9,755 nt of DNA, taken from assembly GCA_947575935.1 (NCBI GenBank), contig CANPPM010000089.1:1-9755 (forward strand), given 5' to 3'. This DNA is from an uncultured Butyricicoccus sp. (GTDB taxonomy: Bacteria; Bacillota; Clostridia; Oscillospirales; Butyricicoccaceae). The notes beneath the pieces were generated by a model. It was not told the DNA's origin. It saw only the letters and a list, made by a program, of their open reading frames with translations, and made no database searches. A program made the position numbers and the translations under genes. This document shows positions 5,943 to 9,755 of the stretch, in pieces; within the stretch, counting starts at the first letter, position 1; each line of letters opens with the position of its first letter.

Positions 5943-7679
5943 ATGTGGCGAAGCTTCCGCGTGCGAATACTGATGGCGATGCTGGCGATTGCGCTTGCAA
6001 GCATCGGCCTGCTGTTCGGCGTCAGTTACCGAAGTGCAGTGCGGACCTTGGAACACAATTATCTTCTTGCAAGTGTGGAAAATACTGGAACGAAAATTAA
6101 CCGTTTTGATGAATATATGTCTGATCTCTATCAAGGTGCGGTGCGGGCTGGTGTAAATACGGAATTACAGGAAACTGTGACGGCATATCTTGCACTGGAA
6201 CATCCTCGTACTGATGATATTATTGCGCTTTCTACTCTGTTGAAGGAGTTTTGTGGCAGTTCCGATACGATTGAAACCGTATACCTGTATCTGCCTGATA
6301 AGCATGAAATGCTCACCTCGGACGAGCTGCACCAGCGCCGAACGGGTATTTCCCCCGAGCAATACCCGTGGACACAGACAGCAGCAGGGTTCGCGCCTGT
6401 GCGGTTTTCCGATGCGATGAGCGGTTCTTCGCATGTGATGTACGGTTACGGCAAACCGCTTTTGGACAAAACGGGAAGGACGTTTGCGGTGGTTTGTACG
6501 GGCATTTCGGCGCAGACCCTGCGATATTCCATATTCCAGGATTCTGGCAGCGCGTATTATTTTTTGCTGAACGGAACCGAGAGTATTCTGGTTAATATGC
6601 AGTTAGAGGACAACAGCCCGCCGGAATTGTCGCCTAGCACGGCAGAATCCTTGTCATATGCCGATATCGTCTACAGCGCTTCCGGTGATTGGCTGTATGT
6701 CAGCGTACAGGCCCCCTTTTCTGGCCTGCGGCTGCTGCGGCTGACCGAGCGGGACACCCTGCGGGGGGAAATGGTAAGCGTCCGTGAGCAGTTTTTGCTG
6801 CTGTTGCTGCTGGTCATGCTGCTGGCGTTACTGTTGGCGTGGGTGCTGGGACGCTGGCTGTATCGCCCGATGGGGAGTCTGATGGCAGCGATGGCAAAGG
6901 TGGGGAGCGGAGACCTTTCCCCTTGCGCAGAACCGGAGCAGCCGGAAGAATTTAGCCAGCTAAGCCGCTGTTTTAATCAAATGATCATGGAAATCAACGG
7001 GCTGATTGACGACCTTGTAAACGAACGTACAGCCAAAGCAGAGGCCGAGCTGAAAGCGCTGCAATACCAGATTCAGCCGCATTTTATGTATAACACGCTC
7101 AATTCCATCAAATACGCAGCAATTTTGCAGGGCAACCCGAAAATTGGGGAACAGATCGGCGCGTTTATTGAGCTGCTGGAAGCAAGTATCAGCAAAAAGG
7201 GCGCATTGGTGACACTCACGGAGGAAATCCAGCTGCTGGAAAGTTATGTCTCCCTGCAAAGTTACCGGTATATGGACTGTTTCACGGTGGATTATGACAT
7301 GACAGAGGAGACAGCGGGTTGTTACGTCCCGCGCCTGCTGCTCCAGCCGATTGTCGAAAATTCAATCCTCCACGGCATGGATGTGAAACGTGGCGACAAC
7401 CGTATCCGGGTTGCGGCTCTGGTCACCGAAGGCAGCCTGTGGCTCACCGTGCAGGACAACGGCAAGGGGATGCCGCAGGAACAGCTCCAACAGATGTTGC
7501 TTGACAGTACAGACAGCCACCGGCAGTTCACCGGTATCGGCATTGCGAATATCCGGGAACGGCTGCGGCTCTATTATGGCACGCAGGCAGATTTTCACGT
7601 ATACAGCCGGTTGGGGGAAGGAACAAAATTTGTGCTGCGCCTGCCCGCGTCCTATGAAGAGGAGGAATACAGCCGATGA
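5943..7679 (+). CDS. Membrane sensor histidine kinase, YesM/LytS-like family
   Basis: A 578-residue inner-membrane kinase that would phosphorylate the response regulator encoded two genes downstream. It has a first membrane helix at about residues 9-28 (MAMLAIALASIGLLFGVSY), an extracellular sensing region of about 250 residues, and a second very Leu-rich helix at about 284-306. A HAMP linker (YRPMGSLMAAMAKVGSGDLS) follows, then a coiled stretch ERTAKAEAELKALQYQ. The phospho-acceptor is His380 in QIQPHFMYNTLNSI, the hallmark of the His_kinase (PF06580) group. The ATPase domain shows the N box LLLQPIVENSILHG (Asn473), the G1 box VQDNGKGMP (Asp505) and the G2 box GIGIANIRERL (from about 531). 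All catalytic boxes are intact and the length is normal. It overlaps the next gene by 4 nt (ATGA). Its ligand cannot be read from the sequence; the following lipoprotein suggests a sugar or related solute. Confidence 0.95.
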   Translation: MWRSFRVRILMAMLAIALASIGLLFGVSYRSAVRTLEHNYLLASVENTGTKINRFDEYMSDLYQGAVRAGVNTELQETVTAYLALEHPRTDDIIALSTLLKEFCGSSDTIETVYLYLPDKHEMLTSDELHQRRTGISPEQYPWTQTAAGFAPVRFSDAMSGSSHVMYGYGKPLLDKTGRTFAVVCTGISAQTLRYSIFQDSGSAYYFLLNGTESILVNMQLEDNSPPELSPSTAESLSYADIVYSASGDWLYVSVQAPFSGLRLLRLTERDTLRGEMVSVREQFLLLLLLVMLLALLLAWVLGRWLYRPMGSLMAAMAKVGSGDLSPCAEPEQPEEFSQLSRCFNQMIMEINGLIDDLVNERTAKAEAELKALQYQIQPHFMYNTLNSIKYAAILQGNPKIGEQIGAFIELLEASISKKGALVTLTEEIQLLESYVSLQSYRYMDCFTVDYDMTEETAGCYVPRLLLQPIVENSILHGMDVKRGDNRIRVAALVTEGSLWLTVQDNGKGMPQEQLQQMLLDSTDSHRQFTGIGIANIRERLRLYYGTQADFHVYSRLGEGTKFVLRLPASYEEEEYSR

Positions 7680-8626
7680 AACGGAAATGGTTTTTTGCCC
7701 TTCTTCTGGCGCTGCTGCTCGGCGGCTGCAATGCCGATTTGCGCGGGGAAGAAAACGCGGCTTATACCTTTGGAGTAGTGCTGAAAACGATGGATTCGGA
7801 GCACTGGATGGAAATCCGCGCCGGGATGGAAAACGCCGCAAGCGAGCGCGGCATCCGGATTGTTTTGCAGTACCCAAGCAACGAGCTGGCAGCCGAGGAA
7901 CAGAAAACCATCCTGCGGGACATGCTGGCAGAGCCAATTGACGCGCTTCTGTTCTCGCCCTGTGATTCGGGGGACACGGCGTGGATTGTCTCGGAAGCGG
8001 AGCCGCACGGCCTGCCGCTGTTTACGATTGATACCGGCACTTTGGACAGCAAGCTGCCCTATATCGGGTCGGACAACCGCGGAATCGGGCGCATGGCATA
8101 TGAATATCTGCTGGAAACGGTCGGCGAAGGCGGGAGAATCGGCATTATTACCGGCACTTCCCGTCAGGACTCGCTGAGCAACCGGGTCTCCGGGTTCCGC
8201 TTTTTCTGCATGCGTGACAGGCGGATGGAGATCGTTTGCCTGGATACCGACTGCAATAACTATACAGGGGCGTACCGCGCCGCCCGCCACCAGATCAAGG
8301 AAGAAAATGTCTCCGCAATTTTCTGTACGAGCGGGGTGATCGGCATGGGCGCGGTCACGGCGCGGGAGGAACTCGGGCGGAATGATGTCCGGCTGATTGC
8401 CGTGGATACGCAAAGCGATGTGCTGAACGCGGTGCGGGAGGGACGGCTCGACGCGCTGATTACCCAATCAGGCTATTCCATCGGCTATCAGGCGGTTGCG
8501 GATGCTTATGCCAGCCTGAACGGCGAAACCACACCGCAGGAGCATTATATCCCGAATACACTTTTGACGGCTGAAACGGTTGGCGCGTTTTTGGAGGAAC
8601 GGTATGAAGAAAGTATTGCTCGTTGA
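7676..8626 (+). CDS. Sugar-binding-type lipoprotein (RbsB/periplasmic-binding fold)
   Basis: A 316-residue substrate-binding protein of the ribose/xylose/galactose-binding (Peripla_BP_4) type. The start gives a short signal peptide, MKRKWFFALLLALLLGG, followed by Cys18, a lipobox (LGGC) for lipid anchoring on the outer face of the membrane. The mature part shows the fold's order: FGVVLKTMDSEHWMEIRAGM at the start, IDALLFSPCDS, LFTIDTG, YIGSDNRGIGRMAYEYL, GRIGIITGTS, NVSAIFCTS, and LIAVDTQSDVLNAVREG with ALITQSGYSIGYQAV near the end. It overlaps the kinase gene by 4 nt and the regulator gene by 23 nt, so it belongs to the signalling operon rather than to an adjacent transporter set. A likely role is to bind ligand and present it to the kinase's outer domain, as proposed for the XylFII-LytS pair of Clostridium. 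It could instead also serve an ABC importer beyond the window. The exact ligand is unknown. Confidence 0.9.
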   Translation: MKRKWFFALLLALLLGGCNADLRGEENAAYTFGVVLKTMDSEHWMEIRAGMENAASERGIRIVLQYPSNELAAEEQKTILRDMLAEPIDALLFSPCDSGDTAWIVSEAEPHGLPLFTIDTGTLDSKLPYIGSDNRGIGRMAYEYLLETVGEGGRIGIITGTSRQDSLSNRVSGFRFFCMRDRRMEIVCLDTDCNNYTGAYRAARHQIKEENVSAIFCTSGVIGMGAVTAREELGRNDVRLIAVDTQSDVLNAVREGRLDALITQSGYSIGYQAVADAYASLNGETTPQEHYIPNTLLTAETVGAFLEERYEESIAR

Positions 8627-9755
8627 TGACGATGCGCTGGTGCGGATGTTTCTGCGGCAGATCATCCCTTGGGAATCGGAGGGCTTCACGGTGGCTGGGG
8701 ACGCGCGGGACGGGGAGGAAGCGCTGGCGCTGGCCAAGCAAGCCATGCCAGACCTGGTGATTTCCGACGTGAGCATGCCGACGCTGGACGGGGTCGAGCT
8801 GGTGCGGCAGCTGCGCGGTTCCGGCTTTCGGGGTGGCATTATCATGCTCAGCTGCCATGATGATTTCGAGTATGTCAAAAACGCGATGCAGCTGGGCGCG
8901 GACGAATACCTGCTGAAAAATCATCTCAGCTCGGACGCTCTCCGTGCGGCGCTGCAAACGGTTGCTGAAAAGCGCGGCTCCGTGCAGGCTCCCCCAACGC
9001 TTGAAAAACTGGCGCAGAAGGGTAGGCGCGCGCTCCAGCAGGAAATGGTTGAGCGCCTGCTTTCCGGGGACACTGCCGGGGAGGAACAACCGCTTTTGCG
9101 GGAAGCCGGGTTCAGCGGTCGGTACGCGGTCTGCACGGCGGTGCTGCTGCGCGTCCCGTCGGAAGCGAACTGGCAAAACGCCTTTGAGCTATGCTGCCAA
9201 ATCGTGTCCGCCGGGGATTTAACCGATGTGGAAGCGGTACAGGTCGGGCGGCGCGGCTGTGCGTTTCTGCTCGACCTGACCGGACAGCCTTCAGAGATGG
9301 CGCGGCTCGAGCGGGCGCGTTCGCTTGCGGCCAGGGTAGAGCTGGGGCTGAAAAGCTACTTACAGCTGGAAACGGCGATAGGGGGCAGCCGCCCATGCAG
9401 CGGGGCGCGCGCGGTTTCGGAAGCGCTGCGGCAGGCGGGTGACGCGCTTGTATTGGAATTTTACGGGCCGGGTACAGATTGGTTCGGCGATTCGGAATCG
9501 CAACTGACAGATACAGTCCCGGAAGAGGCAGATCGGTTCCTCGAAACGCTGCCAGTGCTGCTCACCGGGGATACCATTACGCTGGAAGTCGCGTTTGCTG
9601 GGACGCTGGCGGCATTCGCCAAGGCGCGTACATCCCCCGGCGCGGTCCTCCGCTGGCTGCAAAGCTGCGATGCGAAAGCGGGCATTTCCCGCTCACCGAA
9701 AAAATACGCTTCCCTAACCGCGCTGGCGGATTATCAATCCTGCGCAGAGGAGTTC
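8604..9755 (+). CDS. Response regulator, YesN-like (3' partial)
   Basis: The frame is open from the ATG at 8604 to the window end (384 codons), so the C-terminus is missing. GGAGG at 8593-8597 lies 6 nt before the start, inside the lipoprotein gene. The first 115 or so residues are a complete receiver domain: acidic pocket VLLVDDDALVR (Asp9 and Asp10), phospho-acceptor Asp55 in VISDVSMPTLDG, switch Ser83 in IIMLSCHDDFEYVKNAM, and Lys105 in DEYLLKN. The motif HDDFEYVKNAMQLGADEYLLK is characteristic of YesN-type regulators paired with YesM-type kinases. Residues about 120-384 form a long poorly conserved middle region in which I recognise no motif; in this family an AraC-type DNA-binding domain follows, and it would lie past 9755. 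The predicted role is to receive phosphate from the kinase encoded at 5943-7679 and control transcription, probably of a sugar uptake or catabolic locus. Confidence 0.92.
   Translation, partial: MKKVLLVDDDALVRMFLRQIIPWESEGFTVAGDARDGEEALALAKQAMPDLVISDVSMPTLDGVELVRQLRGSGFRGGIIMLSCHDDFEYVKNAMQLGADEYLLKNHLSSDALRAALQTVAEKRGSVQAPPTLEKLAQKGRRALQQEMVERLLSGDTAGEEQPLLREAGFSGRYAVCTAVLLRVPSEANWQNAFELCCQIVSAGDLTDVEAVQVGRRGCAFLLDLTGQPSEMARLERARSLAARVELGLKSYLQLETAIGGSRPCSGARAVSEALRQAGDALVLEFYGPGTDWFGDSESQLTDTVPEEADRFLETLPVLLTGDTITLEVAFAGTLAAFAKARTSPGAVLRWLQSCDAKAGISRSPKKYASLTALADYQSCAEEF

Noticed and set aside
7652..9176. Long minus-strand frames opposite the lipoprotein and response regulator genes
   Set aside because: They mirror high-GC coding sequence with clear motifs on the + strand and have no family features of their own.
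1..9755. CRISPR arrays, tRNA, rRNA, insertion sequences with transposase
   Set aside because: No regularly spaced repeats, no tRNA-like or rRNA-like stretches, and no transposase motifs were seen; the only mobile parts are the group II intron and the conjugative remnant.

Overview
The window looks like a chromosome segment from a Gram-positive anaerobe of the class Clostridia, probably near the Ruminococcaceae/Oscillospiraceae. The basis is the gene families (a DUF3991/TOPRIM protein plus a VirD4/TraG coupling protein of Clostridia-type conjugative elements, and a YesM/YesN-type two-component system), the strong purine-rich ribosome sites, and the high-GC coding of the right half. The assignment is an inference from family knowledge.

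Left part, 1-5359: the remains of an integrative/conjugative element, all on the + strand. A TOPRIM/DUF3991 protein (cut by the window edge) overlaps the start of a VirD4/TraG-like type IV coupling protein gene. That gene carries a one-base deletion near 1472 and is split by a complete group II intron (1911-4283). The intron has a GTGCG 5' end, a textbook 34-nt domain V, a domain VI hairpin with a single bulged A, and an LtrA-like reverse transcriptase/maturase ORF that is itself broken by a one-base insertion at 3137-3139. Splicing would rejoin the coupling protein exactly between codons. A small winged-helix protein follows the coupling gene, and its reading frame also lacks a good start.

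Middle, 5360-5940: about 580 AT-rich bases with no gene I can support. It contains a 10-bp inverted repeat and, at its right end, a good sigma-A-type promoter. The further transfer genes expected after the coupling protein are absent, so the element seems to end or be truncated here.

Right part, 5943-9755: a tightly packed operon of a membrane sensor histidine kinase (YesM type), a sugar-binding-type lipoprotein, and a response regulator (YesN type, cut by the window end). All three genes overlap their neighbours. The likely logic is that the lipoprotein binds a sugar or similar ligand outside the cell, the kinase reads this, and the regulator changes expression of an uptake or catabolic locus probably located downstream.

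The most notable points are the group II intron in a conjugation ATPase gene with an intact ribozyme core but a broken maturase, the cluster of single-base indels confined to the element, and the binding protein encoded inside a two-component operon.
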